A stretch of DNA of 64,000 nt. Source: Acanthosepion esculentum. Its lineage: Eukaryota; Mollusca; Cephalopoda; Sepiida; Sepiidae. Every line of letters begins with the position of its first letter. The stretch's first letter is position 1. Location of the stretch: positions 5,004,778-5,068,777 of the forward strand of contig OZ038498.1 of NCBI GenBank assembly GCA_964036315.1, given 5' to 3'. The position numbers and the translations under genes were made by a program. The notes beneath the pieces were generated by a model. That model made no database searches. It saw only the letters and a list, made by a program, of their open reading frames with translations, and was not told the DNA's origin. Positions 1 to 11,242 of the stretch are shown in pieces.

Positions 1-235
1 TCCCGATAGTAGATAGGTTCACCTATTGTCCAGTTCACACACCACCTCAGTCCTTTTGAACAGGAGTAGAGGTTTATTCCTTGTTTCCTGTTTAGGATTG
101 AGTTTCAGGTTCCTCCTAAAGTCGAATTCAGCTCTACACTCTTAATGCCGGCCCTGAACTCTGGAATTTTATTCAGTCGCTTTTCGGCCTTGCATTGCGT
201 GAACATTAGTTAAAAAAAAACAAAAAGTTCTAGGA
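1..235 (+). repeat. SINE-like repeat with LINE-type 3' tail (copy 1, 5' end off window)
   Basis: Bases about 30-130 share an ordered series of motifs with 3230-3330: GTCCAGTTCACAC versus GTCTAGTTCACGC, CTTTTGAACAGGA, and GGATTGAGTTTCAGGTTCC versus GGTTTGAGTTCTTGATTCC. The last pair loosely resembles a pol III B box. The 3' part at 185-220 (CCTTGCATTGCGTGAAC followed by an A-rich run) resembles tails at 3345-3405 and at 1550-1590, the latter directly following a LINE coding remnant. This suggests a non-autonomous element using a LINE-derived tail. The copy is diverged and its boundaries are approximate. Confidence 0.45.
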
Positions 236-982
236 ATTCAAAAAGTGAGTACATTTTTGCGGGGAAACCCTGTATACTGTAAATTTCTGCAATTATTATG
301 ACGTTTTCCATTGCCAAGAACAATTTGTGAACAGACTTATGTAAAACTTATTTGAAAAGATCTGACAAATGTTTGTTTATAGAATTTTGAAAATTTTAAA
401 TTTTAAAACTGTACTTAATTTTAAAATTATTTTTCAGGAATTGAATTTGTATAAACTTCATCACTTTGTAATTAAAAGTAAAAAATGTTCAGTACTTATA
501 GTTAATTTTATTTATTTATTATAAAAAAGAAAAAATAACAAGTAAGGAAATGGGCTTTTATAGAAATTGATTTTTATAGAAGCTTCTTCAGACGACTTTG
601 TTGTGAGAAATTTGATTGTTTGTAAATCTGTTGAATGTTTTAATTCTGTTTGGTTTGAAAGTGATTTCTGCAAAGACGGTTTTAAAACTTCTGATCCTTC
701 TCTAAAGCAAAAATGACACTTTGCCGATGACACGGATTTTGGTCTCTGAGTTTTAATGATGAAATCGCATAACATCAGTGTAAACTAAAAGCAAAAAAAA
801 AATCTGCTCTTTAAAATCAACTTGCATTCATTTTCAAATGTATACCAGTCGGCAATGTGACAAATTTGACGAGACACCTATCCACCCAGATTAAGATTCT
901 TAATCTGAGCCGTGTTTGATCCGAGTCGAATCATCTCCCCATCCTCCAGACAAATGCTACATATAGGAACTAGTTAGAACTA

Positions 983-1120
983 CAGTGAAACCCGGATATA
1001 AGAGAGTTGTCGGGGCCGGAGAAGAAGTCTCTTATATCCGGGTTTGGTCTATTATATATACATTAACACAGGCTCTAATTTGGGACCAGAGAAAATCTCT
1101 CTTATATCCGGGTTACACTG
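983..1120. mobile_element. pogo/Tigger-like MITE, 138 bp, with TA duplication
   Basis: The element starts CAGTGAAACCCGGATATAAG and ends with the inverted CTTATATCCGGGTTACACTG, flanked by TA at 981-982 and 1121-1122. An additional internal inverted copy of the end (TCTCTTATATCCGGGTTT, about 1027-1045) makes the left end a small hairpin by itself. The 'CAGT...AACC...ATATAA' end pattern and TA target are typical of pogo/Tigger elements (established family knowledge). There is no coding capacity, so movement would depend on an outside transposase. The near-identity of the arms suggests a fairly recent copy. Confidence 0.75.
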
Positions 1121-1317
1121 TACATAGACTTTGAGGTATTATGGTGGCAGTAGTAAGAATGTGTTGTTTTGGTGTAAGGAATACTGTGGTATGTTTGGGC
1201 CAGTCATTGTGGCTAGTTTAAGTTAATTGAAGACCAGCTTTCCCCTATCCCCCCACACACACACACTTTTGGCTTTGTGCCACATTTTTGTCTACGTCTC
1301 ATCATTTTGTAGTCAAA

Positions 1318-1605
1318 TGGCTAGATGTAACTGTAAGTTCTATGCTAACAGTTTCTTCTCTCAGACCTCTCGCTTGTGGAACTCTCTTCCAGTTTCTTGC
1401 TTTCCAGTCAACTTTGATCTTGAAAAATTTAAATGCAATGTCAATTGCTATCTTCTGTCTTCTTAATTTCTGTTCTTATATTATTCTCTCTCCTTAATAT
1501 TTTCTTTTTCTCGTATTCTCTCACACTCAGTAACCTCTTGCATGTTAGTGGCTTTATCGCCTTGCTTGGAGTGAAATGATTTTAAAAAAATAAAAAAAAA
1601 ACTGA
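1318..1605 (+). mobile_element. 3' end of a non-LTR retrotransposon (LINE), truncated copy
   Basis: The plus-strand frame ending at 1466 encodes the stretch FFSQTSRLWNSLPVSCFP followed by NFDLEKFKCNVNCYLLSS. The motif FF..T.RLWNSLP..CFP is the usual C-terminal end of ORF2 in many jockey/CR1-type LINEs, and it is followed by a stop and a short 3' UTR. The UTR ends CCTTGCTTGGAGTGAAATG and an A-rich tail at 1581-1603. Only the last roughly 50 codons remain, a typical 5' truncation. The same tail consensus occurs at 3345-3405 and near 200. Confidence 0.65.
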
Positions 1606-1609
1606 CAAA

Positions 1610-3220
1610 AGGTTTTCTTAACAGAGTATTAATGAACTGGTCTTACCAATCGGTTTATCACTTTCCTCCGTTGTTCTCCACAAGTACTTTGCTTTTTACA
1701 GAAGTCCCTTTTCTCATCAATGAGTAGTAATTTACCAGAGATAACACAAAGCTATCACACAAAGCTATCACTGAGCCCTAGAGCTGCAGAATGGTGTAGC
1801 TGAGTAAACAGACTCTTTGGACTGATACGCAGCAGATTTCTATGTCTACTACATCTCTATCGTTGCTGAGGACAGAAATCGATCTGGTCAATTGGAAGAT
1901 GAAAGCTGAAGCAAGAACCAATTAGAGAAGAGCAGTCCACAAAAAAAAAAACATCCTTTGTAAGGACCAGAAAACAAATAGAAGAGAGCCCAAAGAAAAG
2001 CCAGAGCTCCCCATCCCCTGAATCCGACCATGTGGTGGTTACAGACATCTCTTCAGATCTAACGTAGGACTCATTTGACACAGAGGGACTTTCTTCATTG
2101 GCTCATCCACATCTCCTTCTATCTCTGGGGAGCAGGTTTCTATCGTGTGTCATGTTACAAGTTGATCTGCATAGTAACAGGAGAAAGGGGAAACATTTTA
2201 ATGTCATCCCCCAGTTGCATACACTGGCAGGCACATCTAAATTCTTGAGACAAAATGAAGGGTAGTATTCAAAAATAGCAAAATTCTATTATTGAATTTT
2301 GGCCAAATTCTAACCTAATGTGGGTCAGCTGATTAACTTGTCGTGTTTTTTTTTCTCGTGTTGAGTGCTCTTTCTTTCATTCAATCCTACTAGTTAAAAT
2401 CCTGTTTTATGTGCGAATTCATTTTATTGTAATTAAATGCATTTCACAATTCTTTCGACCTCACCCGTTACTATATTCAGAATTCATGTCAATTCACTTT
2501 CCTATATATACCTATCTTAGGTATATTCAATGGAAAACCTTTTGTCAATCCTCCTTGGGGATTTGTTTTTCCATTTCATATCACATTTGTTGTTTCATAT
2601 TTTGGATATAAAGTTGTTTCAATTATGAAGCTACAAAATATTAACCAAAAGACATAAAAAAGAAAATTTTATTGTTTATGAATTTTTATTTGAAATTTTT
2701 TTTATTTTTTTACTTTACAATTTTGAGTTGAACAAAACAAAAATGAAATCCATATCAATAATAAATGATAGTTCTGATTTAGTTTAACAAAACTCTAACG
2801 TAAAACACCCTGCCTGTTGCAGCTATGTCCTGTCTGCCCGATGGTTCTGGCCGAAAATGAAATCCACCCGATCTTCCCCCGGCGAACTGAAGGAACCACC
2901 ACTATTTGCCACATTGTGAATTCTTGATCCGAACAGCAGTGTATCGGTCTCCCCAGAACGGTCCGATGGGAAGGGGAGGAAATGACTGGGTATTACGCTG
3001 AAAGGAAATCACTATTCATGCAGAAAAAGTTCTTGTCGTAGCCGCAAAGACACGAAAAAGAAAAAATAAGCAACTCTTTCGGTTCCTGTACAATAAGAGG
3101 ATGTAAGAAATTCCAAAACTGAACTCAATTTCCAAAATCTGACCAAATATCAATTTTTGTTTTAGTTCCTTTTAAGTCAGGTCAATAATTTTTCAGTCCC
3201 TCCTTGTGTAAAGTAAATAA
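1610..3220. other. Intergenic sequence, unclassified
   Basis: No gene or named repeat is recognised here. The 2815-3000 part is richer in G+C than its surroundings and may be a fragment of an old mobile element, but no protein homology is visible in either strand. Homopolymer and AT-rich stretches fill the rest, for example 2640-2715. Short open frames at 1857-2081 (minus) and 2411-2611 (plus) have no recognisable motif. Confidence 0.4.
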
Positions 3221-3224
3221 GAAA

Positions 3225-3410
3225 TAGATCAGGTTTGCCACCGTCTAGTTCACGCTCCTCCAGTCTTTTGAACAGGAATAGACGTTTAGCCCTTGTTCAG
3301 GTTTGAGTTCTTGATTCCTTCTAAAATCTTTTCATTCTCTTTTGCTCACAGTAGCCACTTGTCTTAGGGTCATTGTCACCTTACTTGGGGTGAATTGATT
3401 AAAAATAGTT
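3225..3410 (+). repeat. SINE-like repeat with LINE-type tail (copy 2)
   Basis: This is the best preserved copy of the repeat also seen at the window start. The head (3230-3330) shares AGTTCACGCTCC, TCTTTTGAACAGGAATAG and GGTTTGAGTTCTTGATTCC with copy 1. The tail (3335-3405) carries GGTCATTGTCACCTTACTTG and GGGTGAATTGATT, close to the LINE tail at 1540-1590. A head unrelated to the LINE joined to a LINE-like tail is the classic SINE arrangement. The absence of clear A and B boxes keeps this tentative. Confidence 0.45.
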
Positions 3411-3429
3411 AAATGAAATTTCAATCAAT

Positions 3430-3605
3430 CACTCAATCCATTGTCCTAAAAAAACTTCAAACACCTCACAAAAATTTAAAACTGCCCTGAAATCAATTTG
3501 TTCCCCCCTCTGCCTTAACTTTATAATTTAGTAGCATAATAAAAACACCATTAAAAATTTTAAAAGCTAAAATAGTGATTTTACAAATGAATAAATACAA
3601 AAAAT
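3430..3605 (+). repeat. Dispersed repeat R1, copy a, first segment
   Basis: Matches 21785-22030 in order: ACTTCAAACACCT / ACTTTAAACACCT, GAAATCAATTTGTTCC / AAAATCAATGTTTCC, AGTAGCATAATAAAA, AAAGCTAAAATA and TGAATAAATACA. No coding signal is present. In the reference copy near 22 kb the next conserved block follows within about 50 bp, whereas here it resumes only at about 4825. This suggests that an insertion separates the segments. Confidence 0.6.
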
Positions 3606-4824
3606 AATTTTTTTTTTTTTTTTTTTAAATCACAGCTATTGAAACACTATAAAGGGTCACTGGTAGTTGGAATTAAAAAAGGGTTCATGTAAAAACCCCA
3701 TAGAAAATTGGAGCATTGGAAAGATTGAAGTGAAGAAGCAGAAAAAAACGAAATCTTTTTTTCTTCATTTTCTGATAATCAGAAACGCACACACACGAGG
3801 ATTGTTTATAAATATAAAAGCTGGAATGCGAAACAGTAAAAGGAATTTTGTTTTCATAACGAGATATTTAGGTCGTATTAGGATTTGGCAAACAAAGAGA
3901 TATTCTTGTAGTTGACTGTTTTATTAAATGAATATCATTTAAGGTTGGGAAGCAAATGTTGCTAAAGCAACAAAATCTAAATAAAAGATGGAATCTGGAG
4001 TCCAAAATGTGGTTTGGCAGGAAGGTAAATAATCTGGTGTGTTTTGGAAATGAACAAAACAATTGTTGAGGACAGGATTTGGTACATCGACAACTAGAAA
4101 TTGCTGAATTGAAATAAAATTTTTTAAATACAAAAATTTTATTAACGTAAACCATAATTGTTGGGTAAGAGGAATGTAAAAACAAAGTTTATTGTTTTGG
4201 AATACCAGACTGCTTTTGTTTTAGGATCGCTGTTATGATTCTTGGGTTGGAGAATATAATTGATGAATATGTAATGAGCTTTGATGGGTAGTAAGAGTTA
4301 GGTGAAATGAATATAAACTGATTGATTGAAGCCAACAGTTGGAGCAGTTGCAGCTTGAGTGAGAAGTGATCAGAAGCCCACAGAGCCTGGCAATGGCTGG
4401 AAGAAGCCACATGACCTGCTGTTGAAGAGAATTGCTGACATGAAGCCAGACAAGAATTGATGACAAGTCCCAAAAGCTTAACATCTCATGTGAATGTTTA
4501 AGCTACTTCAAGTTTCAGAAGCAAGATTTACAGTGTCACGATAGTTGAATGGGGAGGGTTAATTTTGTTATATAAATGATTATATAAACCCTTTGAAAAT
4601 TAACCCAGTGTCCTCCTTCATTATTTGTTTTCACTGGTGGAAGTGTTCTTGCCCATTTTCATAACACGGTTTCACCAACTCGATTCAGTGGGTGAAAGTT
4701 CCTTCACTCAAAGAACACAATGTGGGCAGAGCAGATGAATGAATGAAGTGGTCAACAGATAACCAGCAGCTGACTAGTGCCAGTAATGACCAGTGTGGGA
4801 AAGACTAGATCAAGCCAGGCCAGC
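3606..4824. mobile_element. Apparent insertion within repeat R1 copy a, unclassified
   Basis: The stretch interrupts repeat R1 relative to the copies at 22 kb and 27 kb. It begins near a T-run (3609-3626). Around 4330-4470 it is less AT-rich than neighbours, which looks transposon-like, but I find no protein homology. At 4556-4606 there is a hairpin with 11-bp arms (GGGTTAATTTT / AAAATTAACCC) enclosing two TATATAA motifs. A TATA-like pair between short inverted repeats could be an LTR or promoter remnant, but no matching second LTR is seen in the window. Boundaries are approximate. Confidence 0.35.
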
Positions 4825-5045
4825 CACGTTATACTATTATTTAAACAATTTTGCTTAGATTTCCTTGAACAATTTTACACAGAAATGTTAATTATTTTTC
4901 ATGTTCAAAGTAACTCATATATTTTAATTAAAAATTTAGCTCTATGCATTCATCCTTTATATAAAACACATTCCAATTATTTGCAATCAAAAAAGTTTGT
5001 CTTTGTCAAAAAAGTTCCATTTACAATTACATCTAATGACTAAAT
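4825..5045 (+). repeat. Dispersed repeat R1, copy a, second segment
   Basis: Shares TTCCTTGAACAATTTTACAC and AGAAATGTTA...TTTTTCATG with 22085-22130, and CTTTATGCATTCAT-type sequence with 27045-27060 (here CTCTATGCATTCATCC). The order matches the 22-kb copy. It is noncoding; the small open frames here are incidental. Confidence 0.55.
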
Positions 5046-5640
5046 TTTCTGCATTTATCAAGTTAAGATATAGACCCCACGTCGTAGAATTTCTGTGCGG
5101 CGGATCGAGTGAGAGGCAGGCTCACAGGCAAAAGAAAAACACAACTACAAACTTGGGTAGGACGAAAAGAGGAGGGAAGGCATGTGACCTTTTTGTGGAT
5201 GATAACTCTGGGCTGATTCTCGGCTGGCGAAAAAAAATATATATATCTTAACTAACAATGTCCGGCTGCTAATGGGTCGCTCTTCGATGTTACGTGCTCC
5301 GGCCTAAATCAACCTTCCTCGAACCTAAACTAAGTCTAACTGCCGTGACCCAAAGCGCTCCCGTATATATGCAGAATCCTCTTTCATCATTTCCGGACAA
5401 GGGACACCCACGAATAAACCCATAACTTTTTCATGACCATTTCTCCCTTTGAAGAAAGTAGACATAAAAATATTTCTTAGCCTAGCTGACTCCGATTCAG
5501 GGACATTAAATTCAGACACTTTTAAGTTTTGACCAGTTCACTATCTTCGTATTTATGACAAGTACTTAACACTCATCTATCCTTTTGGCCATATGTCTAA
5601 AACATGGTTTTATCTAGATTCCTAATCTAGTCATTTGGTC
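5046..5640 (-). mobile_element. GC-richer insertion with a 65-codon open frame, unclassified
   Basis: Base composition changes sharply from about 5075 (CCCACGTCGTAGAATTTC) to about 5520, with many CpG dinucleotides, while flanks are AT-rich and match repeat R1. On the minus strand 5519-5325 a frame without stops reads VSEFNVPESESARLRN, then IFMSTFFKGRNGHEKVMG and ends GSRQLDLV. It has balanced composition, unlike most short frames here, but no ATG at its head (it starts GTG after a stop codon 21 nt upstream) and matches no family I know. It may be the decayed end of a retroelement ORF plus its 3' region. No function is claimed. Confidence 0.35.
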
Positions 5641-5684
5641 TTGAAGTTTGATACCCAGGTCAAATCTAACTAATCTTCTCGCAC

Positions 5685-5775
5685 ATATGTGTGCGCGCGC
5701 ACGCACACACAGATGTGCGGGCGCACGCACACACAGATGTGCGGGCGCACACACACACGCGCGTGCGTATATATC
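5685..5775. repeat. Minisatellite of about 24-bp units, purine-pyrimidine alternating
   Basis: Nearly identical units containing GCGGGCGCACGCACACACAG and ending ATGT recur around 5697-5760, embedded in GTGCGCGCGCAC and ACACACGCGCGTGCG. The strict purine-pyrimidine alternation is of the type that can adopt Z-DNA. The apparent protein of CAGARTH repeats is a by-product of the unit and not a gene. Confidence 0.8.
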
Positions 5776-6130
5776 CAACTCAGTGTCACACTTTGTTCAC
5801 CAGTTCAAAAAAGCGCTTAATTTTTTGGTACAAGTGTCTGTGTGTATGATACATTTATTAAAAGCTTGCCTCTATTAGTGAGATGTAAGATTTTTTTTGA
5901 GAAAGTAGTTTCTTTTAGAATAAGCATAGATGTTTATTTTTTACAATGCAGTTTTTAATTAAAGTCATCGAAAACTAGTAATGTTTTATCGTCCCTGGGA
6001 TAAGAAAACAATGTTAATTTCAAGCCCTGCAGTTGATACAAGCCAATGTTGCGCAATACTTACTAAATGTTAGTCTCACAGACAATTACTGCTGTAGTGA
6101 GGTTGATCCTTACTTCGTGTGTCAAAGCTG
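5776..6130 (+). repeat. Dispersed repeat R1, copy a, third segment
   Basis: ATACATTTATTAAAAGCTTG, then GTGAGATGTAAG, TAGTTTCTTTTAGAATAA and TTTTTAATTAAAG follow the same order as 22925-23030 (ATCCATTTATTAAAAGCTCA, GTGAAATGTAAT, TAGTTACTTTTAGAATAA, TTAATTAAAAATATTGCATC) and 27280-27390. This is the 3' part of R1. Confidence 0.55.
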
Positions 6131-6299
6131 TAGTGGATACTGTTTTGTTCCTTGGGATTTACTCAGAGTTTCATCAAGAAACTCCAATTAAAAATCTTCC
6201 AATAAACAAGAACAAAATAAATTGCTCTATCATTCTGTTAATTACAAAATTATTCAATCTTATTTGATAAAAATTAAAATATTTTTTGTACAAGCATTT

Positions 6300-9200
6300 T
6301 CAAAACTGGAAAAAAAATAAAATAAAAATATATACATATATATAATAATAATAATAAATATATAGAGAGAGAAGAAATTGTTACCCTTAATACATAAATA
6401 AGATTACTATTTTCTTTGGATCTATGCACTTTATTTTTCTGACTTACAAATCCATTGATTTGTTCACAGATAGTCATTTTTTAATTTTATTAAAATTTAT
6501 CAAATTAACCTCATTTTACGATAGATATGTATTTTGAAAATGCTTGTCCAGAGTAATATGTAAAAAATAAACAAACAAACATTCAATTTTCACCAATTCC
6601 ATCTTCCACACATGTTGAGATATTTCAAATCAATCATTTTATTACAACATTGACAATGTAAATTTTAGATCATCAATGTTTGGATGCATTTTTTTACTGA
6701 TACAAATGTTTAACATATTCTGTCCTTCACATGTTTGTCATTAGAATTGGTGATGATAAAAAAAAATGAGACAGTTTGAAAATGTTCGTAAATTGATATT
6801 TATTCAGAATTAAAATGTGAAAAAGAAAAAGTCTATAAAAAAAAAAAAAAAAAACCCAAAAAACAACAAAGCTGACAGTCATCCATGTTGTACTACAAAT
6901 GGAAGTTTCTTTTGCATTTTTTTCTTTTGTTTTATGGCAGTGAAAGTCAGAGAATCTTTCAAAGTGAAGAAAAGAAAAAAATAACATGCACACAAAAATA
7001 AAAGGTTTTTCTCTTCAGCCCCAATATCTGAAAAATCAAATAATTTACATCCAATAATCATGGATTCAGTTTTCAGTAAGAGAGAAAAGAAAAAACAAAA
7101 AACATTCTGATGACTGTGTCAATGTTTTACACAGCACCTAAAAAATTCTTCCTAAGTGGAAAGTGGAAACTTTTTAGGGATACCCACAGTTTGACATGTT
7201 GAAAATAAAAATAATAACAGAAGGGATATAAAATTTAAAATGGAGGGAGGGAAGAAAAATAGAGAAAAATTACCAACAAGCAGAGGTTTTATTGAAACAT
7301 TTTAATGAATATTCCATGTGTATTTACAGGAGATGATAGGATGATGGGTTCTGCCAGTGGACAGGGGAGGGGGGGTACTTTTTTTTTCTTTTTTTTTTCC
7401 CCCCCAGTTTTCAAAAATGTCTTCTTCAAGCAGCTAGACTGAAATGCCAGTGAATAAGATTCTTAAAAAAAGGGGGAAGGGAGTATGTGCTTATGGAGGA
7501 GGAGCCACAGGGAAAAAAATATCTAATTCTTCAGAGCTTCACAAAATAGCAATGAATGAATTTACCATTTCAGGCAGGTTAGATTTTGCAAGTGTATTTA
7601 ATACACTGACCTAATAAAGGTGAACAAAACTTGCCCAAGGCCTACAGATCTGTTTCCAGAGCTGAAACAAAAGCCAGGATTACTAAATGTGAAATTACAT
7701 AAAACTGTGCAAAAAGAGAAAGGGGGGTTTGAAAAGCAAACCAAACAAATTTTCATGGAGCTAAGCAGAGAGACTCTAGTCAGAAAACAAAGCGGCTTTC
7801 ATTTTTTCCCTCCAAATGTTATGATTTTAAAACCTGATCCATATTGAAAGAAGTTGAAAATCAAAGTTAATTTTTCAGAACAATAATAATGTCTATTTTC
7901 TGGCAGTAAAGTTTACCATTATTAGTGATACACAGAACATTGGTCACATTACACAATTCAAACACAACATAGAAAAGAGAAGAGTGACTGGAAATCGAGT
8001 CATTTCTTCCGCTAAATTTTATTTAAATTTTGTGCATTAAATCCAATTTGCTTGAGAAGTTGATATTTTCAAAATGACCTTATATAATTTTGATAAAAGC
8101 AAATAAGAAATAAGGTCTTTTTAAAGCTCTATTTAGTAAAATATAAAACTTGTAAACTACCTTCCCAATTTATTGCCAGAAACATTTATAGGGTGGGAGA
8201 ATCAGACTACACAGTAGTCAATAAAACACAATAATCCTTGTTTCCATACAAAGAAATACATATAGACTAGACTCAACATAAAAGAGAAGCACACGCACGC
8301 ACGCAAAGTGTGAAAGGAAAGACAAAGCTCAAACAATTTTTAAAAAAGTTAATTTCAACCTGTATAATTGAATTTTCTAAAGCTGCAATACATCCAGACT
8401 CCAAATAAAATGTTATTTGTAGCAATAGATATTTATGTGACTTGAAATATTAAATTAGATTGATGAAAAGCTTGCTCACAGAATGTTTTGCTGGTCCATC
8501 ACTAAAGTTTAACTCAAAAGGCTTTAATGTTTGAACATTACCCCCCCCCCCAATTTTTTTTTTTTTTTTTATTACTAATAGCAAACCAGATGAGAAAGTA
8601 AACATGTGTCTTCATGTGGAATTAGAAGAATCAAACATTTGGCAATAATCAGAGCCTTAATAAATGCACTACCCTACCCATAGAGTCAAACCTGCAAGTG
8701 GATGCTGCTGCTACTACTGCTGCTGTGACAGTCGAGTGATTTCAATCTTTGGTGCCATTTACTCAATGCTGATTATAACAATAAAAAAAATAAAAAATAA
8801 AATAAAAATAAAAGAGAAGAAATTCTGCTGCTTCTTCTTGTTGGAATTTTTCCACAAGAATTTAAACAATGAACCTGAAACTGTGCAAATACTTATTTAC
8901 ACTGCTTAAATATCACAGCTTTTTAAGAGTTTCCCCCCAACTAAGTAGCACAACTTTGTCAGGGAGAAAGTGTTCTTTGCTTAATTTTCTATGAGGTAAA
9001 TTTGAGCTAGCATTAGAAATGGGATGGAATAGAAGAATAGCAACAGTAGACATCCAAGGGGGTAGATTCCCATCAAGCAAGTTTTCTGTTTTTTTCTCAT
9101 TTCAATTGGGTTTTCATGTAAATTTAATCAGTCTGAATGTGAATAGAAAAGTTTCAACATTGGAGGCAAATCTAGTGTTTACTACAATTAATCTTGTAGA

Positions 9201-11242
9201 TGTCAAGTCTACAATATTTAAAATCCTACAATCAAATTTTTCTAAAAATTATAAAGTACATTTTGCTTAACCCCAGTATCTTTTTATGCACACAAATCAC
9301 AAAGTTCTCACCTTTGTTTTTTTTTAACAAAAACTTACTGTGAAATGAGATTTTTACAAAAACACACAATGGTTAGAATGCAAGATAAAATGTCATCATT
9401 TTATATTAAGACAGTAGAAAATGGATAGATTTTTAAAAAGTAAAGTGTATATCTGTCATTATGATTAGACATCCACTGCACAAAAGGAAAAAAATAAAAC
9501 CTGTTTGTCTAGAGGTAAGGATGAAATTTAACTTGGAAAATTTTACAGTATTAAGCATGTTAAATCATTGGAAATTAGAAATTAAAAAAAAAAAAAAACT
9601 GAAAAGTTAACTATTTAAATGAAAATAATTTTTTTTCAAAAATTGCTCCAAGTATCACAGCAGAAAAGCCAAGAAATTATTTAAAAAAATTAAGACTTGA
9701 TCTCTATAAAAATATTCACTTTGAAAATACAAACTTTAGGAAGATATATCTGTACTGTTGTACCAAAACAAAACTAAAAAATTGATTGTTTATTAGTTTA
9801 TATATATATATATATATATTAGCTGAATTATTTGGAAAAACTATTTCTACTCACTTTAGATTAAAGTTTTTATCAAACCTGTGAAATAAAAGTATGGACC
9901 ATTTGCACAAATATCCTTAGCAAAAGAAACAAATTATTGCTATACAAGTAGTTTTGACCACCTTAAATACAATTGTTTGTCAATATGTAGTGCATTGTGA
10001 AAATATCGAGGACTGGAAAAAGTGAGAGAGACTTGGGTATAAAACAAGTACTTACAGTTAGATAAAACAAAGAGGCATTTTTGAAATATTTGATTTGTTT
10101 TTAATGTATCCCATTGTAATTATACAAATAACTACTGTTTTTAGGCAATGAATATATTTTTTAAAATAAAATCTATCAATTCTGATAAAAGAAGAAAAAT
10201 GACAGATCCAGTTATGATAGTGCAAAAAAAAAAAAATTCAATATAGAAAATGTAGCAGTAAGAATATTTTGGTGAAAGAGCAAGCATTTCACTAAATCTA
10301 TTTTAGACAAGCAAGAAAAAGATTCTCTTGGTAATTTGTAGATGTTTTTTTTTATCCAAATTAAAAACTACATTCTTTCTATATTCTTTTATTTTTATGG
10401 GGAGTGAATTTCATAAAACTGACTCCATGAAAGATGCATTTGTAATAGGAGACATAAGTTCAACTTTACTACTACAGCTACCACTGCTGCAATAGAATAA
10501 ACCAGCAGCTATGATACACACAAAAGTAATGCATGTGTGTAAGTTACCATGTAGAAAACAAGAATCATTTATAGCCAACAAATCAAAAATCAGTATTTGC
10601 AAAATAATGTTAGATTGTGACAAAATGTATGTGAATCTATGGAGAGGAAAAAGGAAAAAGAAATAAAAGGAAAGTTTACAGATAGGATCTACTTATGTAC
10701 AATATACAATAAGGTAGCCTTTCCCACAACACAAGAATTTTTCTTTTTATTTGATATCAAGTAATCAGAAAATAAACTACATTCTGTGTTAATTTTGGTG
10801 ATCGTTTGAGTCAACATCACTGAGGAAGGAGGGGGCTGAGAGAGAGAGAGAGACCTCCCCCCCTCCAACAGAAAATACAGATAAAAAAAAGAAAAGAAAA
10901 AAAAGCATGCTCCAAGACACATGCACACTCCAGTTTGCACTGACCCTAGCAATCCTATCCTATTTATTCTTTCATAGAATTGAGAGAGGGTGGGGGGGGG
11001 AATATAAACAAGAGGTTGATGGAGGGTTGTACCAATTAAGCCCAACAGCAGTTAAACTAAGGAAGGGTGTTTCTTTTTTACCTGAGCAACCAATACGTCT
11101 CTATCCAGCTTAGAAGCACAGCAGTCAAAGCTAACCATATTTACTTGCCTCTTGCCTTCCCTGCAAAACGTCTCTCCTCAAATAGTAAAGCTCTGAAGAA
11201 GGAAAAAAAAAAAAAAATTTAAATGGCTCACGGCTGAAACTT
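6300..11242 (-). other. ARGLU1: Candidate long 3' UTR / 3' flank of ARGLU1
   Basis: Sequence directly downstream of the ARGLU1 stop on the sense strand. It is AT-rich and contains no transposase, LINE or SINE signature that I can recognise, in contrast to bases 1-6300 and 19500-43000. Several minus-strand AATAAA hexamers (plus-strand TTTATT) exist, for example at 7288-7293, 6799-6804 and 6638-6643, so the polyadenylation site cannot be fixed by eye. Numerous ATTTA-type motifs and homopolymers are present but expected in such composition. Long 3' UTRs are common in cephalopod neural transcripts (background knowledge), but the extent here is inferred. No other gene is supported. Confidence 0.35.

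Noticed and set aside
5648..5878. CAGARTHR repeat protein
   Set aside because: Product of the 24-bp minisatellite; no gene context.
7340..7410. G-run, T-run and C-run as a terminator-like signal
   Set aside because: Looks like low-complexity expansion. The pairing arms are only 7 nt and similar tracts are common throughout.
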